This document shows positions 28,434-38,302 of a stretch of DNA of 64,000 nt, piece after piece. The first letter of the stretch is position 1. Each line of letters opens with the position of its first letter. The DNA comes from Yoonia sediminilitoris (lineage in GTDB: Bacteria; Pseudomonadota; Alphaproteobacteria; Rhodobacterales; Rhodobacteraceae), in contig NZ_QBUD01000001.1 of the NCBI RefSeq assembly GCF_003058085.1, positions 806,001 to 870,000 on the forward strand, given 5' to 3'. The translations under genes and the position numbers were made by a program. The notes under the pieces are model-generated. The model was not told the origin of the DNA and ran no database searches. It saw nothing but the letters and a program-made list of their open reading frames with translations.

Positions 28434-29594
28434 ATGACCCCCGGTGCGCGCGTCGCGGCGGCGATCACGATCCTGGACCAGATATTGACGGGTGTGCCCG
28501 CCGAGCAGGCATTGACCGGCTGGGCGCGGTCCAGCCGCTTTGCCGGGTCCAAGGACCGCGCGGCGATCCGTGACCACGTTTTTGACGTCCTGCGCGCGAA
28601 ACGATCTTTGGGGGAGGGTGACGGGCGCAGCCTGATGATTGCCCTGATGCGGCGCGATGGTCATGATCTTGCAGCGCTGTTCAATGGTGTGGGTCATGCG
28701 CCACCGGCGCTTGCCGATGATGAGTGCGACGCGCCCGTGCCGTTGGATACGCCTGCTGCGTGCGACGTGCCCGACTGGCTGTGGCCTGCGTGGCAAGCCA
28801 GCCTTGGAGACAAGGCAAAGGCAGTCGCTCTTGTGCAGCAAACGCGCGCATCCGTCTTTTTGCGGGTCAATCTGAACCGTGCATCGCGTGCTGATGCGGC
28901 CAGACTATTGGCCGCCGATGACATTGATGCGGCCCCGGTTGCGGGCGTGGATACGGCGCTGCGCGTGCGCAGCAATCCAAGGCGGATCAAGCTTTCGCAA
29001 GCATATGTTGACGGGTTTGTAGAACTTCAGGATGCATCGTCGCAATGGGCGATCGGCCGGGTGCCGGTCAAGCCCGGTGCGCGGGTTCTGGACTATTGTG
29101 CCGGTGGTGGCGGCAAGGCGCTTGCTTTCGCAGATGCCTATGACGCGCAGATCTTTGCCCATGACATCAACGCCCGACGCATGGCCGACATTCCCGCCCG
29201 TGCCGCACGCGCTGGTGCCAAGGTTGAGATTTTGACAACAGACGCCTTGCAGGATGCCGACCATTTTGACGTCGTGTTCTGCGATGCCCCCTGTTCGGGA
29301 AGTGGAACATGGCGACGCACCCCGGATGCAAAATGGCGCCTGACAGAAGACGATCTGGACCACCTTGGACAGATGCAAAAAGAGGCATTGGCCGCTGCTG
29401 CTGCTTTGACTTGCACCTCGGGATTACTTGCCTATGCGACCTGTTCAGTTCTGTGCAAGGAAAACGAAGATATCGTTAACGCCTTCATCGACAATGACGG
29501 CAGTTGGAAGATTGTCTCGCAGGAGAAACGATTGCCGGACGCCGACGGAGACGGTTTCTTCATTTGCGTGCTGCAAACCAAAAAAACAACTTAA
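28434..29594 (+). CDS. RsmB/NOP-family RNA cytosine-C5 methyltransferase
   Basis: The 386-residue protein has an N-terminal helical NusB/RsmB-like part and a SAM-dependent methyltransferase part. The SAM loop is 'VLDYCAGGGGKALAFADAY' at about 215. The two catalytic Cys are in 'CDAPCSGSGTWRRTP' (about 285) and 'YATCSVLCKEN' (about 338), the hallmark of m5C enzymes. Target (probably 16S rRNA C967 by analogy with RsmB) is inferred. Its position after guaB is usual in this group. Confidence 0.9.
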   Translation: MTPGARVAAAITILDQILTGVPAEQALTGWARSSRFAGSKDRAAIRDHVFDVLRAKRSLGEGDGRSLMIALMRRDGHDLAALFNGVGHAPPALADDECDAPVPLDTPAACDVPDWLWPAWQASLGDKAKAVALVQQTRASVFLRVNLNRASRADAARLLAADDIDAAPVAGVDTALRVRSNPRRIKLSQAYVDGFVELQDASSQWAIGRVPVKPGARVLDYCAGGGGKALAFADAYDAQIFAHDINARRMADIPARAARAGAKVEILTTDALQDADHFDVVFCDAPCSGSGTWRRTPDAKWRLTEDDLDHLGQMQKEALAAAAALTCTSGLLAYATCSVLCKENEDIVNAFIDNDGSWKIVSQEKRLPDADGDGFFICVLQTKKTT

Positions 29595-29684
29595 GATTGC
29601 ATAATCATTTGACATTTAAACTTAATGATTGGTTAATCGTTCCTGCGTAAATCTTCGACAAGTCAGTGTAATGAGGGAACGGAC

Positions 29685-32009
29685 GTGCCGACAGATCAAT
29701 CGTTTGAATTACCTTCATCCTCGCGACAGTCAACAATGCCAGTTACGGGTATTTTCTTAGCAATTGCTATGGTCTGCTTTTGCATGGGCGTTTTTGTACC
29801 GCAACTTGCATTGAAAATTGGCCTTGCCACAGCGGGTGGGATTTTCTGCGCCATGGCGGGTTGGCGCTTGAAGTCTTGGGTAAAACCCAACATCGGCTTG
29901 GGAAAAAAGCAGAGCGGATACCAGTCCTTGGTGGAGTCCGACGTCGATTGTACCTTTGTTACCGACCCGCAAGGCATGGTGATAGCCCATAGCAATGTTG
30001 CGTCAGATCAGTATGGCAGCCAGACAGGACAGTCCGCACGCGGCGTGTTTGGCCGTATTCTGGCCGATCCTGACAAAGTTCTGGATACACTCCTTGAAAA
30101 GGTCGCTTCTGGCGAGGCTGGCAAGGAAAATGTTATCACCCAAAGGGGCCAATTCAGGCTGAGCGTTTCTCCGCTACCTGATGCAAAGCTTTTGTGGCGG
30201 ATCATTGACTCAGGAGCGGCAGGGTTCCCTTTGGCCAATGGTTTTACCAGTGGACACCTGCCCACAATAATCGTCGATGCCGACAACCGGATTGTGCAGA
30301 TCAACGATGCATGCCAGGCGCTCCTCCGCGCGCGACCGGAAAAATTGAGTGAGATCGTCGATAGTCTGCCCCTGCGTTCCGGGCAACAACACAGGATCAA
30401 GACGGCCAATGGCAAAATTACCGCCGTGATTGCCGAATTGGCGCTCGATAACGGCGGAACAGCCGTATATCTGATCCCGGATACTGCCGCACAGACCCCT
30501 CGCTTCTTCAATGCCGGTTGGGACGCGATCGAAGATTTGCCCGTCCCTTTGATGAAGATCACCCCCGACGGAGAAGTACTCGCATCGAACCGCGAGGCGC
30601 GCTTGTTGCTCAAGATCGACGACCGTGACGGGCAGCGCATCGGCGAGATGCTGGACGGGCTCGGGCGTCCTATCAGTGACTGGCTGCGCGAAGCCGCTGA
30701 AGGGCGGGGCGGCAATATCTCGCAATTCCTGCGTGGCCGCAGCGGCAATCAGGATACCTTCGTGCAGGTCACACTGAACATCTCGGGAGAGGGGGCTGAC
30801 AAACATTTGATTGCGGTTCTCAACGACGTGACCGAGTTGAAGACACTCGAGGCGCAGTTTGTCCAAAGCCAGAAGATGCAGGCAATCGGGCAGTTGGCCG
30901 GCGGGGTTGCGCATGATTTCAACAACTTGCTGACGGCAATATCGGGTCACTGCGACCTGCTTCTTCTGCGCCATGACGAGGGCGATCAGAACTACGGCGA
31001 TCTGATCCAGATTCATCAAAATGCCAATCGGGCGGCAAGCCTTGTCGGGCAGTTGCTGGCCTTTTCGCGCAAGCAGAACCTGCAACCCGAAATCATTGAC
31101 CTGCGCGACACGCTGTCTGACTTGACGCACCTGCTGAACAGGCTCGTGGGCGAGAAAGTAACCCTATCCCTCAACCATGACCCCGCTTTGTCACAGATAA
31201 AGGCCGACAAACGTCAACTTGAGCAGGTGCTGATGAACCTGGTGGTCAATGCACGGGATGCAATGCCGTCGGGGGGCGAAATTCAGGTCGTCACCTCCAA
31301 CCTTTTAATGAAAACGCAGATGGTCAAGGACCGCGCAGTCGTGCCACCGGGCGAGTATGTCATGGTCAAAGTGATTGATGAGGGCTTCGGGATTGCGCCT
31401 GAGAAACTGCCTAAGATATTTGAGCCTTTCTATACGACCAAGCGCACAGGCGAAGGCACGGGCCTGGGACTGTCCACTGCCTACGGCATCGTCAAACAGA
31501 CCGGCGGCTATATCTTTGCCGAAAGCGAAGTCGGCAAGGGCACGCAATTTTCGTTGCTGTTCCCCAGCTATGATCTTCCGGTGGCAGAGCCCCTGGACAT
31601 GCGGGCCCCTGGCCCCGAGCCAATGAGCAGCGAGGCGGACGGCGTGGTGCTTCTGGTTGAGGATGAGGCGCCTGTGCGGGCATTTGCATCGCGGGCCCTG
31701 CGCCTGCGTGGCTATACTGTCCTTGAAGCGGATTGCGCCGAAGCCGCGCTGGAACTTTTGTCGAATAATGACCTGACCGTCGATATCTTTGTAACCGATG
31801 TCATCATGCCCGGATTGGACGGGCCGACATGGGTGCGCAAGGCGTTGACCGACCGACCGGACACAAAGGTGGTCTTTGTGTCCGGTTACGCCGAAGACGC
31901 CTTCGGGGATGATCAATCGCGCATCCCGAACTCGGTCTTTTTGCCAAAACCCTTTTCTTTGAACGCCTTGACGCAAACCGTTCAGGCGCAACTTCAAGAG
32001 CACGCATAG
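29685..32009 (+). CDS. cckA: Hybrid histidine kinase CckA
   Basis: CckA feeds phosphate through ChpT to CtrA, controlling cell cycle in Caulobacter and motility/GTA functions in Rhodobacterales. The 774-residue product has two N-terminal TM helices (about 20-65) and PAS-like regions. The HisKA H-box is 'GGVAHDFNNLLTAISGH' (His about 410), followed by the ATPase N-box 'NLVVNARDAM' and 'GTGLGLSTAYGIV'. The C-terminal receiver carries phospho-Asp in 'IFVTDVIMPGLDG' (about 705). The start is GTG after GAGGGA. The domain order and H-box are diagnostic. Confidence 0.9.
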   Translation: MPTDQSFELPSSSRQSTMPVTGIFLAIAMVCFCMGVFVPQLALKIGLATAGGIFCAMAGWRLKSWVKPNIGLGKKQSGYQSLVESDVDCTFVTDPQGMVIAHSNVASDQYGSQTGQSARGVFGRILADPDKVLDTLLEKVASGEAGKENVITQRGQFRLSVSPLPDAKLLWRIIDSGAAGFPLANGFTSGHLPTIIVDADNRIVQINDACQALLRARPEKLSEIVDSLPLRSGQQHRIKTANGKITAVIAELALDNGGTAVYLIPDTAAQTPRFFNAGWDAIEDLPVPLMKITPDGEVLASNREARLLLKIDDRDGQRIGEMLDGLGRPISDWLREAAEGRGGNISQFLRGRSGNQDTFVQVTLNISGEGADKHLIAVLNDVTELKTLEAQFVQSQKMQAIGQLAGGVAHDFNNLLTAISGHCDLLLLRHDEGDQNYGDLIQIHQNANRAASLVGQLLAFSRKQNLQPEIIDLRDTLSDLTHLLNRLVGEKVTLSLNHDPALSQIKADKRQLEQVLMNLVVNARDAMPSGGEIQVVTSNLLMKTQMVKDRAVVPPGEYVMVKVIDEGFGIAPEKLPKIFEPFYTTKRTGEGTGLGLSTAYGIVKQTGGYIFAESEVGKGTQFSLLFPSYDLPVAEPLDMRAPGPEPMSSEADGVVLLVEDEAPVRAFASRALRLRGYTVLEADCAEAALELLSNNDLTVDIFVTDVIMPGLDGPTWVRKALTDRPDTKVVFVSGYAEDAFGDDQSRIPNSVFLPKPFSLNALTQTVQAQLQEHA

Positions 32010-32083
32010 CGGCACATGCCGTGAATTGCCGTGGCACATTCAGCGAGCAACAGCACCCAGACCGTAAGATGGATCTTGATCCA

Positions 32084-33064
32084 TCACCCGCCCTGAGCGT
32101 GCAGGCCTTGTAGATGGGCGGCTGACCCGGTCAGTGCGGCATAGTCATCTTCTATCACATGGACGGCAAAGTTGTTCATGAAGCCAGCAAATCGGCCTTT
32201 GTCCTTGAACGCATCCACAAAGCCAAAATTTACAAGATGCGGGGCAAATGCGCGTGCAACACCGCCCACCAGATAGACCCCGCCAAAGGGAAGCTGTATC
32301 AGCGAAAGGTTGCCGCACACTGTACCCAGAATCCGCGTGAAAAGCCGGGCCGCTTCGACCGCGCGTTCATCATCACCGGATGCACAGGCGGTCATGATGT
32401 CTTGCGCGGCACATTCACGCGGATCACCGGCTTCCTGCCCCAAGAACGCATAGACACGCTCGAGCCCGCGCCCCGACAGTACATCTTCTACAGCAGGGAA
32501 CCCATGCGCGGTGGAAACAAACTCGCACAGTTGCAGTTCGCGCGCGTTGCGAATGGGCAGGTTAGCGTGTCCGCTTTCGGACGGTGTGACAACACGGCCG
32601 GATTTGAGGTCAAAGACGGGGGCCGCATTGAAACCGGTACCGACGCCGATGACCAGTTTCGCAGCATTGGGTTGCGGCTCTGGTCCGCTGATGATGCTGC
32701 GCACATTCGCAGGATCAATATGCCCCAACGCGTGCCCTTGTGCCTGTAGGTCATTGAGGATTGCCACATGCTCGGCGCGCGTCGCACGGGTCAGCGTGTC
32801 CTTGTCGATGGTCCAGTCAAGATTGGTCATCGTCGCGCGTTCATCGCGCACGGGGCCCGCCACCGCCACACAGGCCCCGATCGGGTCCACGTTATTCTCA
32901 TCGGCGATGTAGCGTTTGATCACCGCTTCCAGCCCCGGAAATTCACGATTGCGATAACGCCGGATGGTCCCGTCGACCAGTGTCAGCCCGTCGGCGAGCG
33001 CGACACGGGTGTTGGTGCCGCCGATATCCGCGACAATTGCATAGGCATTTTTTGGATGGGCCAT
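32084..33064 (-). CDS. glk: Glucokinase
   Basis: This ATP-dependent glucokinase of 326 residues has the phosphate-binding 'VADIGGTNTRVALADG' at the N-terminus, 'GACVAVAGPV', 'IGVGTGFNAAPVF' (the GxGxG adenosine region) and 'VYLVGGVAR' near the C-terminus. It would phosphorylate glucose released by the two glucosidases encoded nearby. It is the last gene of the leftward lacI-bgl-glk group, 11 bases after the glucosidase gene. Confidence 0.92.
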   Translation of the reverse strand: MAHPKNAYAIVADIGGTNTRVALADGLTLVDGTIRRYRNREFPGLEAVIKRYIADENNVDPIGACVAVAGPVRDERATMTNLDWTIDKDTLTRATRAEHVAILNDLQAQGHALGHIDPANVRSIISGPEPQPNAAKLVIGVGTGFNAAPVFDLKSGRVVTPSESGHANLPIRNARELQLCEFVSTAHGFPAVEDVLSGRGLERVYAFLGQEAGDPRECAAQDIMTACASGDDERAVEAARLFTRILGTVCGNLSLIQLPFGGVYLVGGVARAFAPHLVNFGFVDAFKDKGRFAGFMNNFAVHVIEDDYAALTGSAAHLQGLHAQGG

Positions 33065-33075
33065 TGTTGCCGTCC

Positions 33076-34398
33076 TTATCGGGCGATTGCCGCCTTGAGT
33101 GCGTGGTAGGACGCCTTGGGTGTCCGTTTCTGCGTTTCGAAGTCCACATGTATCATGCCGAACCGCTTTTCATAGCCAAAGGCCCATTCGTAGTTGTCCA
33201 GCAACGACCAGTAAAAGAAACCCTGCACATTTGCACCATCTGCGATGGCACGCTTTGTCGCCAGCATATGATCGGATACGAACGCCGTCCGCTCGGGATC
33301 ATAAACAGCACCGTTTTCGACCGTGTCCTCCCAGGCCATGCCGTTTTCGGTTACAAAGATCGGCAGATCCCCGACGTAATCCTGCGCTAGGCGAGTCAGG
33401 AAATGGTGCAGCCCATCAGGATAGATTTCCCAGCCCATCTGGGTTTTGGGCAGGACACCGTCGATGGCCTTCAGATGCGGCCACGCAGTTTTGGGGTCAT
33501 GCAGCATCTTGTGGCGGGTATAGTAATTGACGCCGAGCCAATCCATGGGCTGGCTGATCTGCGCCATATCATCCTGCCAGCCTTCCGGCATATGGCTGCC
33601 GAACCCGGCCAGCACTTCGGCAGGGTAGGTGCCCTTGGTGGCCGCTTCGATGAACCAGCGATTATTGATAGCGTCCTGCAAATTGGCGGCCGCAGCGGCT
33701 TGGGGCGTGTCTTCGGCGGGCGAAGTGTGGTCGAAGTTCAAAACGATGCCGCAGTTGTCCATACCTTTGGCGCGCATCCGGCTCATCGCTTCGCCGTGCG
33801 CCAGCATAATGTGGTGCATTGCGCGGGCGGTTGCCCGCAAGTCGCGCAGACCGGGCGCGTGATGCCCCAGAAAATGCGACAGAAACGCCACGCACCAAGG
33901 TTCATTGACAGTGGCAATCGCATGCATGCGATCTCCGATCCTGTCGGTAATGACGTCGGTAAAATCGCCGAAATATTTGACCGTGTCACGATTTGCCCAA
34001 CCGCCAATATCCGCCAGAGCCGAGGGTAACTCCCAGTGGTACAGTGTTTGAAACGGCTTCAACCCGCGTTCAAGTATGGCATCGGTCAGCCGGTCGTAGA
34101 AATCCAGCCCATCAGGATTGATGGAGCGCCCGTCAGGCATCACCCGTGCCCACGATGTCGAAAACCTGTAGGCATCCATGTTGCCATCTTTGAGCAGATC
34201 AAGATCTTCGGCGTAGCGATGATAGTGATCGCAGGCGATGGCCCCGTCTTCGTTGCGGATCACATTGCCCTGCACGGCGGCAAAGGTATCCCAATGGCAA
34301 GGTCCGGCGCCGCCGAACTGGTGGCCTTCGATCTGGTAGGCGGCGGTCGCAGCTCCAAAGGTAAAACCTTCTGGAAAATCAGCACGTTTGAAATCCAT
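33076..34398 (-). CDS. Beta-glucosidase, glycoside hydrolase family 1
   Basis: The 440-residue TIM-barrel enzyme has no signal peptide, so it acts in the cytoplasm. The acid/base Glu is in 'ATVNEPWCVAF' (about residue 165) and the nucleophile Glu in 'IFVTENGMAWED' (about 350). 'FTFGAATAAYQIEG' is the N-terminal GH1 signature. It starts directly after the regulator stop (overlap region TTAATATG) and precedes glk. Sitting with an alpha-glucoside operon, it broadens the glucosides the locus can use. Confidence 0.94.
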   Translation of the reverse strand: MDFKRADFPEGFTFGAATAAYQIEGHQFGGAGPCHWDTFAAVQGNVIRNEDGAIACDHYHRYAEDLDLLKDGNMDAYRFSTSWARVMPDGRSINPDGLDFYDRLTDAILERGLKPFQTLYHWELPSALADIGGWANRDTVKYFGDFTDVITDRIGDRMHAIATVNEPWCVAFLSHFLGHHAPGLRDLRATARAMHHIMLAHGEAMSRMRAKGMDNCGIVLNFDHTSPAEDTPQAAAAANLQDAINNRWFIEAATKGTYPAEVLAGFGSHMPEGWQDDMAQISQPMDWLGVNYYTRHKMLHDPKTAWPHLKAIDGVLPKTQMGWEIYPDGLHHFLTRLAQDYVGDLPIFVTENGMAWEDTVENGAVYDPERTAFVSDHMLATKRAIADGANVQGFFYWSLLDNYEWAFGYEKRFGMIHVDFETQKRTPKASYHALKAAIAR

Positions 34399-34399
34399 A

Positions 34400-35431
34400 T
34401 TAATCCTTTCGGGGGGCAGGCCCGGTTGAGCCGCCTATCACAAGTTCAGCGTCGAGCAAGACAGTCCGGGGCGGCGCTGTGGGGTTACGTATGACGTTCA
34501 GCAGCATTTCGGCCAATTGCCGCCCCGCATCACGGACCGATGACCGCGTGGCAGTGAAAATTGGCGTGGCATTGCCATTCTGAAGATAGGAAAAGACATC
34601 GTCATGGGACACGATTGACACGTCCTTTCCCATCGTCAGCCCATGTTCCTCGACTGCACGTCGGGCACCCAGCGCGCAGATCAGGGATGACACGATAATG
34701 GCCGTTGGCGGATTTGCCTGCCGCAGCATATCGCGGCTTGATTCATAGCCAAAAGCTTCGGTCATTTCGTCAGACCGCATCAGCTGTGGATCAGTCGCGA
34801 TGCCATACGACCTGTGAGCAGCAATGTAGCCGTTGCGACGACGGTAAGCGAAGTCCATTTCTTCCAGCCCGTTGATCAGGCCGATCCGCCGATGCCCTAG
34901 CTCCAGCAGATAGCGCGTCGCCCGTTCAAACGCCTGTCGATTGTTCATGTCGAGCCAAGTATAGGGGATATCACAGCCCGACGCGCGTCCGTGGACGGCA
35001 AAAGGCAGCCCCAGATCGCTCAGAAGCCCGATCCGCAGATCATTCATCTTTGGGCCATGCACGATAACGCCATCGACCGATTGTCTTGATTTCATCCCGC
35101 GGTAGATTTGTTCCTCTTGCGCATCATCGACGATGGACAAGAGCATTTCATAGCCATTGCGGGCGTAGGTTTCGCTGGCGCCAGCGATGAAATCACCAAA
35201 AACGGGGTTCACTATCTCGTGCTTGCTGGACACGGGGATGACATGACCGATGGTCAGCGCTTTGCCGGTCGCGAGCCCTTTGGCCCGTGTGCTAGGGCGA
35301 TAGTTGGAAGCTTTCGCGGCTTCCTGAACCCGCTTGCGGGTGGCAGCACTTACTTCGGGATAGCCGTTCAGCGCCCGGCTGACCGTGGTTTGGCTGAGCC
35401 CCAGTTTTTGCGATAGTTCCTTAAGGTTCAT
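34400..35431 (-). CDS. aglR: LacI-family regulator of the glucoside locus (AglR-like)
   Basis: The 343-residue protein starts with a LacI helix-turn-helix ('MNLKELSQKLGLSQTTVSRA', hinge 'SNYRPSTRAKGLATG') and continues with a periplasmic-binding-type sensor domain ('IGHVIPVSSKHEIVNPVFGD'). The ATG at 35431 is the family start; the ORF extends 33 codons further without support. It is divergent from aglE across 260 bases that contain a perfect palindrome. It most likely represses both arms and is released by a glucoside. The symbol is assigned by analogy with the Sinorhizobium agl locus. Confidence 0.85.
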   Translation of the reverse strand: MNLKELSQKLGLSQTTVSRALNGYPEVSAATRKRVQEAAKASNYRPSTRAKGLATGKALTIGHVIPVSSKHEIVNPVFGDFIAGASETYARNGYEMLLSIVDDAQEEQIYRGMKSRQSVDGVIVHGPKMNDLRIGLLSDLGLPFAVHGRASGCDIPYTWLDMNNRQAFERATRYLLELGHRRIGLINGLEEMDFAYRRRNGYIAAHRSYGIATDPQLMRSDEMTEAFGYESSRDMLRQANPPTAIIVSSLICALGARRAVEEHGLTMGKDVSIVSHDDVFSYLQNGNATPIFTATRSSVRDAGRQLAEMLLNVIRNPTAPPRTVLLDAELVIGGSTGPAPRKD

Positions 35432-35588
35432 CTGACCTGTCTTGATATTTGCAGGGTGCCGAAGGTGCGGCAAAGTGCGCTGTTTTATCTTCGTAATCGT
35501 TTCAGTAGCGTCAAAAACGGGGATCGCCAAGCGTTTTTTGGATTATTGATCCTGTTGACAGCTACCCTTAGTTCGACGACTGTAAGGC

Positions 35589-35606
35589 AGCCAAAGCGCT
35601 TTGGCT
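35589..35606. promoter_or_regulatory. Palindromic operator for the LacI-type regulator
   Basis: AGCCAAAGCGCTTTGGCT is a perfect 18-bp palindrome with a central CG, the canonical form of LacI-family operators. It lies 85 bases before aglE. A degenerate second copy (CCAAGCGTTTTTTGG, 35527-35541) and a TTGACA -35-like hexamer (35555-35560) lie just upstream. Confidence 0.75.
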
Positions 35607-35690
35607 ATGATTCCATTGATGGTGAATCTGCGCGAAGCCTTGGTGAAAATGTAATGCACGCGAAAAAAATCGCGCTTGGGAGGTAACTTA

Positions 35691-36977
35691 ATGAAAACGA
35701 AACTCTATGCGGGTGTTGCGGCGCTTGCCCTGTCCGCTGGTGCGGCGGCTGCTGAAGGACATCTGTCCGGCGTGCAGATCACTGTGTCAGGCACATGGCT
35801 GAGCCCCGAAGCCGAGATCGTCAACGAGATCTTCGATATCTTCGAAGCACAGACAGGCGCAGAAGTCAGCTATGTGGGTTCGGACAGCTTTGAGCAGCAG
35901 GTCGTTATCGACGCTGAGTCTGGCTCTGCCGCCAATATTTCTGTCTTCCCACAGCCGGGTCTGGCTGCCGACCTTGCATCGCGCGGGTTCTTGACACCAT
36001 TGGAAGAGGGCTCTGCCGAATGGATCGCTGAAAATTATGCAGCAGGTCCGTCTTGGGTTGATCTGGGCACATATCCTGATGAAAACGGCGATCCGCAGCT
36101 TTACGGCATGTTCTTCCGTGTCGATCTGAAATCTCTGGTCTGGTACAGCCCCGAGAACTTTGAAGATGCGGGCTACGAGATTCCGCAGTCCATGGAAGAG
36201 CTCAAGGCGCTTTCTGATCAGATCGTTGCCGATGGTGGCACACCTTGGTGTATCGGTCTGGGTTCAGGCGCTGCAACGGGCTGGCCGGCGACCGACTGGG
36301 TCGAGGATATGCTGCTGCGCACGCAGCCACCGGAAATCTATGACGCCTGGGTTACAAACGAACTGGCATTTGATTCACCTGAAATCATTGCCGCGATTGA
36401 AGAGTTCGGCGCATTTGCACGCAATGATGATTATGTTGCCGGTGGTGCCGGTGCTGTTGCGACGACAGACTTCCGCGATAGCCCCAAGGGCATGTTTTCA
36501 AGCCCGCCACAGTGCTACATGCACCGTCAGGCATCGTTCATTCCGGCCTTCTTCCCCGAAGGCACTGAAATTGGCGAAGACGTCGATTTCTTCTACTTCC
36601 CGTCCTATGAGAGCAAAGACCTTGGCTCCCCGGTTCTGGGTGCTGGCACATTGTTTGCGATCACCAACCCCGGCGAAGGTGTACAGGAACTGATCACCTT
36701 CCTGCGTCAGCCCGAAGCCCACGAAGTCTGGATGTCCTATGGTGGCTTCCTCACACCACACAAGGGCGTTGATACCTCCAAGTTCATCGACGATACCTCA
36801 CGCGGTCTGAATGACATTCTGCTGGGTGCGACGACTTTCCGCTTTGACGGGTCGGACCTGATGCCTGGCGGGGTCGGCGCCGGCGCGTTCTGGACAGGTA
36901 TGGTTGATTATGTCGGTGGCAAGGATGCTGCCGAGGTCGCAACCGGCGTACAAAACGCCTGGGACGCACTTAAGTAA
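35691..36977 (+). CDS. aglE: Alpha-glucoside ABC transporter, substrate-binding protein
   Basis: This 428-residue periplasmic protein has a Sec signal peptide ending in 'AGAAAAEG'. It belongs to the extracellular solute-binding family 1 ('FDIFEAQTGAEVSYVGSDSF', 'ASFIPAFFPEG'). In order with two permeases, a GH13 glucosidase and an ATPase it matches the aglE-aglF-aglG-aglA-aglK layout of rhizobia, which import maltose, sucrose or trehalose-type sugars. GGGAGG lies nine bases before the ATG at 35691. A strong hairpin follows the stop. Confidence 0.9.
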   Translation: MKTKLYAGVAALALSAGAAAAEGHLSGVQITVSGTWLSPEAEIVNEIFDIFEAQTGAEVSYVGSDSFEQQVVIDAESGSAANISVFPQPGLAADLASRGFLTPLEEGSAEWIAENYAAGPSWVDLGTYPDENGDPQLYGMFFRVDLKSLVWYSPENFEDAGYEIPQSMEELKALSDQIVADGGTPWCIGLGSGAATGWPATDWVEDMLLRTQPPEIYDAWVTNELAFDSPEIIAAIEEFGAFARNDDYVAGGAGAVATTDFRDSPKGMFSSPPQCYMHRQASFIPAFFPEGTEIGEDVDFFYFPSYESKDLGSPVLGAGTLFAITNPGEGVQELITFLRQPEAHEVWMSYGGFLTPHKGVDTSKFIDDTSRGLNDILLGATTFRFDGSDLMPGGVGAGAFWTGMVDYVGGKDAAEVATGVQNAWDALK

Positions 36978-36993
36978 TCACGACGCGTTTTAT

Positions 36994-37019
36994 GTGCCTC
37001 CGGTTTTTGCCGGGGGCAC
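36994..37019 (+). terminator. Intercistronic hairpin after aglE
   Basis: GTGCCTCCGG and CCGGGGGCAC form a 10-bp stem (one G-T) around a 6-base loop. There is no T-run, and the transporter genes continue, so it probably protects or partly terminates the binding-protein mRNA. This would give excess AglE over the permeases. Confidence 0.65.
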
Positions 37020-37086
37020 AATTGGTGATGGACACGGTGGATGTTCATCGTCTTAACTACCATAAAATAACGGGGAGGAGCGCGCT

Positions 37087-38301
37087 ATGGATGCCGCATT
37101 ACTGGGTCTTGTGACCATTGTCATTGGCGTGGGCGGATGCATCGCCTATTTCTACCTCTCCAACCAGTTTCTTGATCATGTGCTGTTCCCCGCCAAAGGC
37201 GAGAACGCCGGGCGCAATATCAACCGTGCCAACATGGTCCGGCCCTGGCTGTTTCTGGCCCCAGCCATGATCGCATTGGGCCTGTATCTTGCTTATCCGG
37301 TATTTGCGACGCTTTGGTTTTCGCTGACGGACCGCAATCAGGACGGTGCCTTTGTCGGCTTTGCCAACTATCGCCAGATGGCGGATGACCCCAAGTTCTG
37401 GGAAGCGATGCGCAACAACATGCTTTGGTTGCTGATCGTGCCTGCAGCGTCAACTGCCTTTGGCTTGTTGGCGGCACAACTGACTGACCGGATCAAATGG
37501 GGTAGCTTTGCCAAATCCCTGATCTTTATGCCGATGGCGATTTCCTTTGTCGGTGCTGCAGTTATCTTTAAGCTGATCTATGATACGCGCCCCGTTGATC
37601 AGGCCCAGATCGGCGTGATGAATGCCGTCTGGCTGCAATTCGAAGGCGGTGTCGGGTCGTTCCTGATTTTGCGGCTTTTGCCGGGGCTTTTGTTGATTTC
37701 GGGGGCCGCGCTGGCGCTTTTCATTGCCTACGGCCAAGGCGTTGCGATCAAGGAAAAGGGTGGGGCGTTCTTGCGATCAATCGGCATTTTGCTGATGGTC
37801 TATTTCGCCTACGCTTTCTTGCGCCTTGCATATGGCGCGTTCACAAATGAATTTGACTACGGCGTACCGCAAAACTGGCTGACGATGCCGGGATGGAACT
37901 CTTTCTTGTTGATGATGGTTCTGATCTGGATCCAGACCGGATTTGCCATGGTGATCCTGTCGGCCGCGCTGCGCGGCATCCCCGAAGAAACGGTTGAGGC
38001 CGCGATTGTCGATGGGGCCAATCCCTTTCAGGTATTCTTCAAAATCAAGATGCCGCAGATCTCGGGGACCATTGTGGTGGTCTGGACCACGATTACGCTT
38101 GTTGTCCTTAAGGTCTTTGACATCGTTTTCGCGATGACCAACGGGCAGTGGGGTACACAGGTTCTGGCAAACTACATGTATAACCAGCTGTTTGTCGCGC
38201 TCGATTGGGGTGTGGGTTCGGCCAGTGCAATGATGATCATGCTGCTGGTGTCCCCGATCCTGATCTGGAACGTCTATAACGCCCGCAAGGAGATGCGCTA
38301 A
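37087..38301 (+). CDS. aglF: Alpha-glucoside ABC transporter permease
   Basis: This MalF-type permease of 404 residues has about eight TM segments. The cytoplasmic EAA loop that contacts the ATPase is 'EAAIVDGANPFQVFFKIKMP' (about 300-320). An N-terminal TM hairpin precedes the usual core, as in AglF of rhizobia. A GGGGAGGAGC ribosome site precedes the ATG. One base separates its stop from aglG. Confidence 0.92.
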   Translation: MDAALLGLVTIVIGVGGCIAYFYLSNQFLDHVLFPAKGENAGRNINRANMVRPWLFLAPAMIALGLYLAYPVFATLWFSLTDRNQDGAFVGFANYRQMADDPKFWEAMRNNMLWLLIVPAASTAFGLLAAQLTDRIKWGSFAKSLIFMPMAISFVGAAVIFKLIYDTRPVDQAQIGVMNAVWLQFEGGVGSFLILRLLPGLLLISGAALALFIAYGQGVAIKEKGGAFLRSIGILLMVYFAYAFLRLAYGAFTNEFDYGVPQNWLTMPGWNSFLLMMVLIWIQTGFAMVILSAALRGIPEETVEAAIVDGANPFQVFFKIKMPQISGTIVVVWTTITLVVLKVFDIVFAMTNGQWGTQVLANYMYNQLFVALDWGVGSASAMMIMLLVSPILIWNVYNARKEMR

Positions 38302-38302
38302 A

